Shown: positions 34,037 through 42,306 of the stretch, piece by piece
Layout of the letters: each line of letters opens with the position of its first letter
Position numbering within the stretch: position 1 is the stretch's first letter
Assembly: GCA_910579755.1 (NCBI GenBank)
Contig: CAJTVB010000004.1
Coordinates: forward strand, 135,175 to 199,174
Source of the DNA: an uncultured Acetatifactor sp.
GTDB taxonomy: Bacteria > Bacillota > Clostridia > Lachnospirales > Lachnospiraceae
DNA: 64,000 bases
Reading direction: 5' to 3'
Program-made: the position numbers and the translations under genes
Notes under the pieces: model-generated
The model's input: the letters and a program-made list of their open reading frames with translations, nothing else
Told to the model about the DNA's origin: nothing
Database searches by the model: none

Positions 34037-34882
34037 ATGAGAAAAAGAAGGAGTAGTTTGATTGGAATGATGTGCGCTATACTGTGCTTTTGTGCGCTGT
34101 GGGTGAGACCGGTGAGGGCGGACGTAATATGGGAGCCGGTGGATTCTTTTTATGAAAAGCATTCGTCGGAATGCACTTATGTGAACCGGCAGTTTACGGC
34201 CAAGGGTCCGGAGGGGAAGGTTATTCTCTACAAGAGTCCCGTGCTGCCGGAACAGGTGACTGTGTGGGAAAACGGTTATCAGGCCTATATCTCCTTTACT
34301 TATAAGGACAGCTATGGTATTGTATGGGGGATCTTCGAAGGGGAGAATGGGATGACCGGCTGGATGCCCATGGCGTATATGGAAGCGGTATATGACAGTA
34401 TTTCCTTTCAGGAAGAGTTTGAGGATGAGATCCAGGATCATATAGGGGAGCTGGATGAGAGCTGTATGGGAGAAGAAGTTTTTTTCTGGAAATATCCGGG
34501 CTCCAGGGACAACAATTCTATAATCATTCGGAACAATATTCCCCAGTACAGATGGGTGTATGAGGATCCGGACGGACACCGCTTTGGCAGGGTGGCATAT
34601 TATTTCGGCTTACGGGATGTGTGGGTCTGCATCGATGCTCCCGGGGCGGACTATGAACAGCTTTATTCCGACGGAATATCCCGGGAAAGGCTGCCTGTGG
34701 ATTCCCGGGAGAAAAGCGAGAATGAAGGTATTTCCGGGGATGGAGAAGACGGTTGGGGGACCCAAAGGATCGTGCCGAAAGCGGACAGGGGCGTGGTGTG
34801 GACCGCAGTGGTTTTAGTGGTGCTGGTAACGGCAGGCACTGCTGTGCTGCTGATGTTTCTTCGAAAAAAGGATAATCGGTAA
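34037..34882 (+). CDS. Exported, C-terminally anchored protein with SH3-like regions
   Basis: A 281-residue protein: signal peptide (about 1-28, ending VRA-D), two stretches that read like bacterial SH3 barrels (about 45-115 and 135-200, with GWMPMAYME and FGRVAYYFG), an acidic linker, a membrane helix (about 255-275) and a basic end RKKDNR. ATG 34037 follows AAGGAGG; GTG 34022 is less likely. It should be held on the outer face of the membrane. It follows two membrane-protein genes with short spacing, suggesting a shared envelope role. Confidence 0.6.
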   Translation: MRKRRSSLIGMMCAILCFCALWVRPVRADVIWEPVDSFYEKHSSECTYVNRQFTAKGPEGKVILYKSPVLPEQVTVWENGYQAYISFTYKDSYGIVWGIFEGENGMTGWMPMAYMEAVYDSISFQEEFEDEIQDHIGELDESCMGEEVFFWKYPGSRDNNSIIIRNNIPQYRWVYEDPDGHRFGRVAYYFGLRDVWVCIDAPGADYEQLYSDGISRERLPVDSREKSENEGISGDGEDGWGTQRIVPKADRGVVWTAVVLVVLVTAGTAVLLMFLRKKDNR

Positions 34883-34902
34883 GCCTGTCTGGGAGATGAA
34901 AA

Positions 34903-35928
34903 ATGTGTAATTTATTGCTGAAAAAAATATGCCGCCAGTTGGAGCTTGGAACACTGACTGCGCCGCCAGGGCCTCTGTCCGGCGGGTTTCTGCATAAAAT
35001 GTATTCTCTGTTTACAACGAAAGGACGATATGCCGTTAAGCTGCTGAATCCCTATATTATGGAACGGGAGACGGCCCTGGAAAACTACTGTCGGGCAGAG
35101 AGGCTGGAACGAATTCTGGAAGAAAATCATATTCCTATTCTTCCGGCCCTGGACTTTGGCGGCAAAAAAATGCAGGAGACCAGTGGGCAATTCTTTTATC
35201 TGTATCAATGGTATGAGGGAAAGGCCCTGAAACCAGAAGAGATCCGGGAATTCAACTGCGCCAAAATGGGAGGTCTGCTGGCGCAGATCCATGGGCTGGA
35301 TGCAGGGAAAGAAACAGATGCCGGGCAGGAGCTTTTGATTGACTGGGATCATTATATGGAATTGCTTTCCGGGAAAAACAGAGAGCTTTGTCTGCTTATG
35401 AAGGAAAATCTTTCTCTTTTGTATGAGGTCCAGGAAAAGGGGAATCAGGCGGCCAGGAAGCTTTCGCCGGTGAGGGCCATCTGCCACAATGATTTGGACA
35501 ACAAAAATGTATTGTGGCGGGGGGAGGATTGTCGTATTATAGATTTGGAGTGTCTTGATTATGGCAATCCCTTTTTGGAATTGTATGATACGGCTTTGTA
35601 CTGGTCGGGAATTGAGCTGTGTCATATAGATTATTGTATGCTCGGGGTCTTTGTCCGGGCCTATGCAGAGGCGGGAGGCAGGCTTCCCGAGGATTGGGAG
35701 GTCCTTTACCACTCCAGCCTGGGCAGGCTGGAGTGGCTGGAATATAATGTGAGGCGTGCGCTGGGAATGGAATGCTCCGAAGAAGAGGTGGAAATCGGTA
35801 TTTCCCAGGTCCGGCATACCATGGCGCAGATCATTTATTATCATGAGGCAAAGGAATATATTTTAAACTGTCTTGGACAGGCGGAAGACGTGAGAACCTG
35901 CCATATCCCACATAGGTGTCAGATTTGA
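34903..35928 (+). CDS. APH-family phosphotransferase
   Basis: A 341-residue kinase-like protein of the aminoglycoside/choline phosphotransferase superfamily. The catalytic loop HNDLDNKNVLW lies near residue 200 and the metal-binding IIDLE follows near 217. The N-terminal lobe has YAVKLLNP (near 45) with the ATP-binding lysine. Substrates in this family include antibiotics, choline, sugars and spore-coat components (CotS-like), and none can be chosen here. ATG follows GGGAG. It lies 28 bases before an adenylyltransferase gene. Confidence 0.75.
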   Translation: MCNLLLKKICRQLELGTLTAPPGPLSGGFLHKMYSLFTTKGRYAVKLLNPYIMERETALENYCRAERLERILEENHIPILPALDFGGKKMQETSGQFFYLYQWYEGKALKPEEIREFNCAKMGGLLAQIHGLDAGKETDAGQELLIDWDHYMELLSGKNRELCLLMKENLSLLYEVQEKGNQAARKLSPVRAICHNDLDNKNVLWRGEDCRIIDLECLDYGNPFLELYDTALYWSGIELCHIDYCMLGVFVRAYAEAGGRLPEDWEVLYHSSLGRLEWLEYNVRRALGMECSEEEVEIGISQVRHTMAQIIYYHEAKEYILNCLGQAEDVRTCHIPHRCQI

Positions 35929-35955
35929 CCCGGCCAGAGAACAGGAGGCGGTAAA

Positions 35956-36840
35956 ATGCGTGGCGAGAGAGAAATGTATCAAATGATTTTGGATATTGCA
36001 AAGGAGACAGAGCAGGTATTGGCTGTATATATGAACGGCTCCAGAACCAACGAAAATGTGCCCGGGGACATTTTTCAGGATTATGACATTGTGTTTGTGG
36101 TAAAGGAGACGCAGCCCTTTATTGAGGACAAAAACTGGATTCATAGATTTGGCAATATTCTCTATATGCAGTATCCGGATGAAAGTCCTTTCGAGTTTCC
36201 GGGGGAGTCGGTGGACAAAGAGAGCCATTACGGCTGGCTGATGCAGTTTGATGACGGGGTGCGGGTGGATTTGATGGTACAGTCGGCAGGATATGCCAAG
36301 GAGCACATCCATGATGACAAGCTGTGCAGAATTTTGCTGGACAAGGAGGGGATTATGCCGGATATCCCAAAGTCCACGGATATGGATTATCATGTGAAAA
36401 AGCCCACGGAGGCGGAATTTGCGGCCTGCTGTAATGAATTCTGGTGGTGCAGCAATAATCTGGCCAAGGGCCTGTGGCGGGAAGAAATGCCATATGTGCA
36501 GGATATGACAAACTTTGTGGTGCGTAAGGAGCTGGAGCGGATGCTCTCCTGGATAGCGGGGATCAGAACGGGCTTTACGGTCAGCGTGGGCAAATCGGCA
36601 AAGTATTTATACCGATGGCTGAACCGGGAGGAGTATCAAAGCTATCTTGACACTTATTTTGGGGGAAGCGTTCAGGATGCCTGGAGAGGAATCCGGGTCA
36701 TGTGTGATCTGTTTGATAAGGCCGCCGGAGAGACAGCAGAAAAGCTTGGTTTTTCATATAACCGGAAGGAGGCGGAGGCCGCCAGGGAATTTTTGTTTCA
36801 TGCCAGAGAGCTTCCCCGGGATGCCAAGGAGGTATATTGA
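35956..36840 (+). CDS. ANT(6)-like aminoglycoside nucleotidyltransferase
   Basis: A 294-residue protein matching the streptomycin 6-adenylyltransferase family (AadE/AadK) in length and motifs: NGSRTN near residue 28, DYDIVFVV near 43, FDDGVRVDLMV near 97 and the helical C-terminal domain with CNEFWWCSNNLAKGLWR near 155. The enzyme inactivates streptomycin by AMP transfer in characterised members. Base composition does not stand out from its upstream neighbours, so it may be a resident homolog without clinical resistance. Actual drug modification is unproven. Confidence 0.8.
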   Translation: MRGEREMYQMILDIAKETEQVLAVYMNGSRTNENVPGDIFQDYDIVFVVKETQPFIEDKNWIHRFGNILYMQYPDESPFEFPGESVDKESHYGWLMQFDDGVRVDLMVQSAGYAKEHIHDDKLCRILLDKEGIMPDIPKSTDMDYHVKKPTEAEFAACCNEFWWCSNNLAKGLWREEMPYVQDMTNFVVRKELERMLSWIAGIRTGFTVSVGKSAKYLYRWLNREEYQSYLDTYFGGSVQDAWRGIRVMCDLFDKAAGETAEKLGFSYNRKEAEAAREFLFHARELPRDAKEVY

Positions 36841-36886
36841 GGCTTTTGTAATACTTTATTGTTTATAATTTAGTGAAATTAGTGGG

Positions 36887-36915
36887 TTGTCGAAATTTGC
36901 TGAATACTTTATAAT
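36887..36915 (+). promoter_or_regulatory. Promoter of the three-gene unknown operon
   Basis: TTGTCG (36887-36892), 17-base spacer and TATAAT (36910-36915), 24 bases before the first start codon. Confidence 0.65.
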
Positions 36916-36939
36916 AGTAATGCAAAGGGGTGTCAGCGG

Positions 36940-37440
36940 ATGAATGTAGATTGCACTTATATCCAGCAAATTTCAGAGGCAGAAACTGTTTTTGACATGG
37001 CGGCTGTCTGCTATAAAATACTGGAAGAAGAAATAATTAATCCAGTTGGTTTTATCAGCAGGTATATAGATGAAAGCGAAACGAGATCCCAGGAGAATCC
37101 TAATTGCAGAGCACTTGTGTCCTTTTCCGATTTTATTTCGGAGAGACTGGAGAAATATTCAGAATTGGACTTTCCAAAACACAAGGGAGAGATTGTCTGC
37201 AGGATGCGGGAAACAACTCTTGCTGCATTTCAGGAGGACAAAGAGAATCAGCTTACAGTTGTTTTTATGCTGCTGTCAACAATTGACAGTCTGGTTCCCT
37301 TTTGGGAAGAAGCAATCAAGTCGGAAAGGGTTTCTCTGAACAAAGGAAAGAGTAGAGATACCTATCTGGTATATCTTTCCTGCAGGAGATGTATACATAA
37401 AGAACTTGTTCAGGAAAAATGTGTGTTAAACTATTCATAA
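36940..37440 (+). CDS. Unknown protein A of three-gene operon
   Basis: A 166-residue, mostly helical cytoplasmic protein that I do not recognise. It is acidic in its middle (QEDKENQ) and ends in a Cys-containing stretch (LSCRRCIHKEL). ATG 36940 has only a weak ribosome site (AAAGGGG at 36925). It is followed 19 bases later by the helix-turn-helix gene. The operon is clearly more A+T-rich than the flanking genes, which suggests later acquisition. Confidence 0.6.
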   Translation: MNVDCTYIQQISEAETVFDMAAVCYKILEEEIINPVGFISRYIDESETRSQENPNCRALVSFSDFISERLEKYSELDFPKHKGEIVCRMRETTLAAFQEDKENQLTVVFMLLSTIDSLVPFWEEAIKSERVSLNKGKSRDTYLVYLSCRRCIHKELVQEKCVLNYS

Positions 37441-37459
37441 ACAATCAGGAGGAAGCTAT

Positions 37460-38188
37460 ATGGATACGAGGCTGGAAGCATTGGCGGAATTCGTTTTAAA
37501 CGGGCTGGTCGAAAAAAGTTTGTCCGATGCAGCTGTTTATGAGTTCATGGAACAAAGCTGTAGCTGTATTCGTGAAGAAATGGAAATACAATGGGATGGC
37601 AGTTTGGGACGGCTTTGGGAATATGTGGCAGGCGGCACAACGGTTCTGGAGGGTGTGGACCCGGATGGGCGTATTGCGTTTCAGCAAGGGAAGATTTATG
37701 CAATATTGCAGTTGTTAAGAATGTTCCGACAAAAGCAGATGGACGAAGAAACCTTGGAGGATGACGCAAAGGAATATAGTGGACGTTGGCGACAGGTTTT
37801 CGGAGTGCTGGAAAGCGGGGAAAGCATGACCCACAGAGCGCTTGCGTCGGCGTGTGGGCTTTCCGATTCATCCTTGTCACAGTTTTTGCACAGAATTGAA
37901 GATAAGAGATATATACAATCCCGTAAGGTAGGGAGGACAAAGTATTACCGGCTGAGCAGCAAAGGTCAGAGGCTTTTGAAGTGTATGCCTCCCCAAAAGG
38001 AAATACCTTTCCATATTAAACCGCGCGGTATTGCGTTAAAAGAAAAAGATTACGGGCCGGAAACACCTTTTGAGAATGTTGTAAAGAGTAATTTTTTCTC
38101 CGGTTTGTGGAAGAAGACAATTGTCAAGGATTTTTACAACAGTTCAGTGCTATACACAGAAGAAGAAAATTTTGTGGAAGCATATTGA
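37460..38188 (+). CDS. Unknown protein B with winged-helix domain
   Basis: A 242-residue protein. Residues about 110-175 form a MarR/ArsR-like winged helix: MTHRALASACGLSDSSLSQFLHRIEDKRYIQSRKVGRTKYYRLSSKG, cited here only as positions 122-170 with SSLSQFLHRIE as recognition helix. The N-terminal 100 residues are helical and similar in character to proteins A and C. The C-terminal 60 residues are unassigned. ATG follows AGGAGG. Probably a DNA-binding regulator whose flanking gene products may be partners. Confidence 0.65.
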   Translation: MDTRLEALAEFVLNGLVEKSLSDAAVYEFMEQSCSCIREEMEIQWDGSLGRLWEYVAGGTTVLEGVDPDGRIAFQQGKIYAILQLLRMFRQKQMDEETLEDDAKEYSGRWRQVFGVLESGESMTHRALASACGLSDSSLSQFLHRIEDKRYIQSRKVGRTKYYRLSSKGQRLLKCMPPQKEIPFHIKPRGIALKEKDYGPETPFENVVKSNFFSGLWKKTIVKDFYNSSVLYTEEENFVEAY

Positions 38189-38205
38189 GCAGGAGAATGT
38201 AAAAA

Positions 38206-38850
38206 ATGGATGTAAAGAAGAATATAACAAATTTATTGCACACCCTAAGAGGGGAGCGTTTCAATATTTGCGGGGAAATATATGAGATTCTCAAGGAGCA
38301 GGGAAATTGCCAAAAGGGGGAGTTACTGCAGTTTTTTCTGGAGAACTCAGAGGGAATAAAGTCGTCTGGAGAGAAAGAGGCACGGCATTTTCTGACGGAG
38401 GGAAAGGTAATAGATTATGCAAGATCCCACGGAAAAATCGTAGACGGCATTCTGGAAAATCTTCTTGTGAAAAAGCCTTGTAAAGAAGAATTTTATGAGG
38501 AACTCTGGAAAAAGCTTACTCTGGATGAAGTGTTCGAAAATGAAGAAATTCAAATCTTTGCACTCTACTATATATGGATAGATATCAGAATTCCTTATTT
38601 TGACCTTCCTGATACGGAAAAACTGGAGGACGAGAAATACAGGCAGATTATTCAAAAGATCAGAAGTAGAATACAGGAAGCAAGATTTATTTTAGCTGCT
38701 GATTTGGGCCAGCGGACGCAGGTAAGCTATCATTTATTAAGGTTGATGGATGATATGGACTATGATGAAAAAGCTGTTTTTCTATCCTGCATTATACAGA
38801 TACGAGATAAAATGATTATGAGAAGGGTGACGGAAGAGAGCGGGGAATGA
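38206..38850 (+). CDS. Unknown protein C of three-gene operon
   Basis: A 214-residue, charged, helical cytoplasmic protein with no family I can name. Hydrophobic Trp/Tyr-rich helix ALYYIWIDIRIPYF lies near residue 122. ATG 38206 follows AGGAG. It ends the A+T-rich operon, 46 bases before a long terminator hairpin. No toxin, nuclease or phage motif was seen. Confidence 0.6.
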   Translation: MDVKKNITNLLHTLRGERFNICGEIYEILKEQGNCQKGELLQFFLENSEGIKSSGEKEARHFLTEGKVIDYARSHGKIVDGILENLLVKKPCKEEFYEELWKKLTLDEVFENEEIQIFALYYIWIDIRIPYFDLPDTEKLEDEKYRQIIQKIRSRIQEARFILAADLGQRTQVSYHLLRLMDDMDYDEKAVFLSCIIQIRDKMIMRRVTEESGE

Positions 38851-38896
38851 CAACGTAAATTGCAATTGAGGCTACAAAGTGATATAGCGCTGTTTT

Positions 38897-38932
38897 GATA
38901 AACGGCACAGCCGGCGGGCTGTGCCGTTTATC
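38897..38932. terminator. 16-bp perfect hairpin after the unknown operon
   Basis: GATAAACGGCACAGCC (38897-38912) pairs perfectly with 38917-38932 around loop GGCG. The T tail is poor on both strands, but the stem strength fits a terminator or insulating hairpin. Confidence 0.65.
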
Positions 38933-38954
38933 TGTGCATACATATTTTTGTATA

Positions 38955-38983
38955 TTGCATTTGTGGGGATTAAGGTCTACAAT
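38955..38983 (+). promoter_or_regulatory. Promoter of the LacI-family gene
   Basis: TTGCAT (38955-38960), 17-base spacer and TACAAT (38978-38983), 64 bases before the GTG start. Confidence 0.65.
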
Positions 38984-39046
38984 GTGCTTAAATGATTTTG
39001 TGATTACAGATAAGCAGGACAGAAAAACAAAAGTGAGGATAAACAG

Positions 39047-40108
39047 GTGCCAGGCAGAGTAAACAATGAAGGAAAGCCGGTTACGATCTACGATATTGCC
39101 AGGGAAGCGGGGGTTTCCGCTTCCACTGTATCCAGAGCGCTGAACGGCAGTAATAGAGTCAGCGCAGGGACAAAACGCAGGATTATGGATCTGGTGGAAA
39201 GATACAATTTCAGACCCAACGCCCTGGCCCAGGGGCTGGCTGAGGCCAGGAGCCGGCTGATCGGCATTGTGGTGGCAGACATTCGAAATCCCTACTATGC
39301 GGAACTGTTCTTTTACTGTGAGAAGGCGGCTCAGGAAGCTGGCTACATAGTTGTGGTTTTTAATCAGCCCAAGGGGGGAGGCATGGCGGAACAGATCCGT
39401 ATGCTTGAAAAGATGCTGACTCTGCAGATGGAGGCCGTAATCCTCATCGACGGGATGGTATCCAGGCTGGTTTCGGATGTGGAATATGTGGATGAGGTAA
39501 ACCGGATTATGGATTATATGCCGGTAATTATATCCGGCAAGCTTGACGGAACCCGCTGCCGGGTGGTTCGGGTGGATCACATAAAAAGTATAGAGGTCCT
39601 GATGGAGCATCTCATATCTCTGGGGCATCGGGATATCGCCCTGCTGGGAGGATATATGGATATCCTGGGAACCTATGAAAAGGCTGTGCATTACAGGCAG
39701 ATACTTCGGCGTAATGGGATTCTGTACCGGCCAAATCTGATCTCGGAGCAGGGAGATTATGATGGAGACGGCGGATACAAGCTGATGAACCAGATGCTGG
39801 ACGCAGGAGTGTCCATGACGGCGGTGATAGCGGTAAACGATATGGTGGCAACCGGTGTCGTAAAGTGCCTGAACGAGCGTGGATACAGGATTCCGGAGGA
39901 TATCTCCGTGGTGGGATGCGACAATACCCTTGCGGGAATGATAACCCCCCGTCTAACCAGCGTGGGATACGACTATGAAGAAATGGGAAGGATTTTGATT
40001 GAGACGGCGCTTTCCGCTATCCGGGGCGAAAAGGGAGAGATGCTGAGGATGATAGAACCGGTGCTGATGCCGGGAGGAAGCACGGGAAGGGCGCCGGAAG
40101 TCCGTTGA
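39047..40108 (+). CDS. LacI-family repressor of the glycan locus
   Basis: A 353-residue regulator. The N-terminal helix-turn-helix (VTIYDIAREAGVSASTVSRALNG, residues 12-34) is followed by the hinge (RPNALAQGLAE) and a periplasmic-binding-protein-like sensor domain (IGIVVADIRNPYYAELF, VIAVNDMVATG, VVGCDNTLAGMITPRLTSV). The start is GTG 39047, eight bases after GAGG. It precedes the binding-protein gene and is flanked by two CAACCGGTT sites, the usual LacI operator form, so it most likely represses the transport operon until a sugar binds. Effector unknown. Confidence 0.93.
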   Translation: MPGRVNNEGKPVTIYDIAREAGVSASTVSRALNGSNRVSAGTKRRIMDLVERYNFRPNALAQGLAEARSRLIGIVVADIRNPYYAELFFYCEKAAQEAGYIVVVFNQPKGGGMAEQIRMLEKMLTLQMEAVILIDGMVSRLVSDVEYVDEVNRIMDYMPVIISGKLDGTRCRVVRVDHIKSIEVLMEHLISLGHRDIALLGGYMDILGTYEKAVHYRQILRRNGILYRPNLISEQGDYDGDGGYKLMNQMLDAGVSMTAVIAVNDMVATGVVKCLNERGYRIPEDISVVGCDNTLAGMITPRLTSVGYDYEEMGRILIETALSAIRGEKGEMLRMIEPVLMPGGSTGRAPEVR

Positions 40109-40168
40109 GCCTTTATGGACAAATGGATTATCTCATGGCCTGCAGCAAATGACGCTGAGAGGCTGGTG

Positions 40169-40178
40169 CAACCGGTTC
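40169..40178. promoter_or_regulatory. LacI operator, upstream copy
   Basis: CAACCGGTTC, one base off the perfect palindrome at 40366, placed 61 bases after the lacI-type stop. Confidence 0.55.
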
Positions 40179-40206
40179 TGCTAAATAACGAATAAACTCA
40201 TGCAAG

Positions 40207-40246
40207 AAGCGATGGCATACTCTGCTGGAGAGTTGCCCTCGCTTTT
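40207..40246 (+). terminator. Terminator after the LacI-family gene
   Basis: AAGCGATGGCA pairs with TGCCCTCGCTT, the second arm running into TTTT. Confidence 0.6.
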
Positions 40247-40326
40247 GGTTATTGCGCAATTTATACAAATTTATTCCAGATAATATGTAAATAATGGTAT
40301 AAAAGTAAAAACTAATAAATTATATA

Positions 40327-40375
40327 TTGAAAAATAATCGGAATGGTGCTATTATAAAATCCATACAACCGGTTG
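40327..40375 (+). promoter_or_regulatory. Transport-operon promoter with overlapping LacI operator
   Basis: TTGAAA (40327-40332), 17-base spacer and TATTAT (40350-40355), with TG at 40347-40348. The perfect palindrome CAACCGGTTG (40366-40375) covers the expected start of transcription. Between this and the terminator the DNA (40250-40326) is A+T-rich without genes. Confidence 0.75.
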
Positions 40376-40482
40376 CATAATTTACATATCAACAAACCTC
40401 ATGCTTAAGGCGAGGGTGTTGACTGAAAAGCGACGCAAGAGAGTGAAACGCTCCTCTTTAAGCACGCAGAAAGGGAATCAAT

Positions 40483-42192
40483 ATGAAAAAGAAAAGAATA
40501 GCGGCGCTGCTTTTGACGGCGGCTCTGGCAGTGGGGAGCCTGGCCGGCTGCGGCGGCGACGGAGGAGAAAAGGGAGGATCTGACAGCCCGGGAGGAAATT
40601 CCACACCGGTGTCTGGAAATGCGGAAGCCGGAGACAATACCGGAGATAACGACGGAGACGCACAGGGTGATGCCGCGCAGTTTATAGAACTGGATCACAA
40701 TATCAGTGGAGATCTTTCCATTTTGTGCTGGTCCGGCGATGGAAATTATTATGAGGATATCGGCCATCAGAACTGGGCACCTGAGGATATCACAGCTATC
40801 AATGTGGCATCCATTTATGCGATGGCCAAGAAATTTAATGAAACCTATCCCAATGTGAAGATTAATCTCCTTGCAATGGGAGACTGGGAGGGATCCTGGT
40901 CACAGCAGATGGAAAATTTCAAGGCACAGCACGGGAAATATCCGGATATCTGGGCTACCCAGAGCCTGATCGAGGATGTGGAAAAGGGTCTTGCGGCAGA
41001 CCTTTCCGTGTTTTCGGCAGACCCGGTCTATCAGTCCTTTAATCCGGCCATAATGAGGATGATGAATTATTACGGCATGCAGGCAGGACTTCCTCAGTAT
41101 ATGGTGCCCTGGGGCGTATTCATAAACAAGGATTTGGCTGAGCAGAACAATATTGATGTTCCCGATCCCGACTGGACCATCGACGATTATACCCTGTTTA
41201 TTTCCCAGGCGGACAACACTACCTTCTGGGGAGCCATGGATATTCCTCTCAAATGGATAAACACAGGCACCAAGGACATCAATTATATGATGTTGAATTA
41301 CTCCGGAGAGGGAGATCATGTGAATCTGGATTCAGACGCGGTGAAGGATTTGCTGTCCCTGATTCCCAAGTGGGCGGAAAATACAGTGTGGACTCAGAAT
41401 GATGTGGGCGGCGTTCCCGGGGAGGTTATGGATCAAAACGGCTGGTCAGGTCATTGGTTTTATGCCAACGGTTATGTTCTGACCTGGGACGGCGATCCCT
41501 GGAACATCGGTGTCTATGCGAACTCGGAGCCTCAGGAAGGTCAGGCGACTTTTAACATGGATGTGTACCCCAGACCGGCTACCGATTACATGGGTAGTAC
41601 CGTGGGGATAGTGCTGGATCCTCTTGCAGTGCACAACTATGCCATGGATGACGGTAATCCGGAGCTGAGCGAGAGCGAGGAAGAGAAGCTGAAGCTGGCC
41701 TACACCTTTGCCACCTACTGGGTGGGCTCCACGGAAGCGGCCCAGGCCAGAGTGGATCAGATGTTCAACGCCGGAGGAATATTGCGGACTGCTGCCAACG
41801 ATTCCCTTCCTTTTGTAACGGGTGAGGAATTCAGCAAACAGATGGAGATCTGGTATTCACTTGACACCCATGTAAGGTGCAAGGATATGCCGGGCTGGAA
41901 GAAGTGTATGGAGCTTTGGGAGGCCGGTCAGATCTGGGAGGCGCCTGAAAAGACATATCCTTCAACGATTCAGGTGGACGGTGCCGTAAAGCAGTGCCTG
42001 GACGAGTGGAATTACTATTATGCGGATGACAAAATGACGGCGAAGCGTGCTTCTGACGGCTGGCTGGATGAGATTAAATCCAAGCTGCCGGAGTGGAACC
42101 GGCTGGCAAACGAGCGGTTTGAAGAGGCGGAGCAGCAGCTGAAGGACGCCCTGAGGGATTTCTACGGCTATACCGATGAGGACTTTCAGTAA
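40483..42192 (+). CDS. Sugar ABC transporter binding lipoprotein
   Basis: A 569-residue lipoprotein (lipobox SLAGC, Cys23) followed by a Gly/Asp-rich linker (about 24-65) and a family 1-type extracellular solute-binding fold: ILCWSGDGNYYEDIG near 78, NETYPNVKINLLAMGDWEG near 127, QYMVPWGVFINKDL near 206. At 569 residues it is longer than typical binding proteins (about 430), suggesting a larger or complex ligand. ATG follows AAAGGGAA. First gene of the operon repressed by the LacI-type protein. Ligand unknown; a beta-glucan-type oligosaccharide is a guess from the GH5 downstream. Confidence 0.88.
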   Translation: MKKKRIAALLLTAALAVGSLAGCGGDGGEKGGSDSPGGNSTPVSGNAEAGDNTGDNDGDAQGDAAQFIELDHNISGDLSILCWSGDGNYYEDIGHQNWAPEDITAINVASIYAMAKKFNETYPNVKINLLAMGDWEGSWSQQMENFKAQHGKYPDIWATQSLIEDVEKGLAADLSVFSADPVYQSFNPAIMRMMNYYGMQAGLPQYMVPWGVFINKDLAEQNNIDVPDPDWTIDDYTLFISQADNTTFWGAMDIPLKWINTGTKDINYMMLNYSGEGDHVNLDSDAVKDLLSLIPKWAENTVWTQNDVGGVPGEVMDQNGWSGHWFYANGYVLTWDGDPWNIGVYANSEPQEGQATFNMDVYPRPATDYMGSTVGIVLDPLAVHNYAMDDGNPELSESEEEKLKLAYTFATYWVGSTEAAQARVDQMFNAGGILRTAANDSLPFVTGEEFSKQMEIWYSLDTHVRCKDMPGWKKCMELWEAGQIWEAPEKTYPSTIQVDGAVKQCLDEWNYYYADDKMTAKRASDGWLDEIKSKLPEWNRLANERFEEAEQQLKDALRDFYGYTDEDFQ

Positions 42193-42306
42193 GCATCCCT
42201 TTTTCTATCAATCATTTCTGTCAACAGCTTTCCGGAAGCGGTCCGATGCCGTCCATGGCAGGTGCAGGGCGGCTTCCGGCGGGGGATGAAAACGAGGAGA
42301 AGGCAA

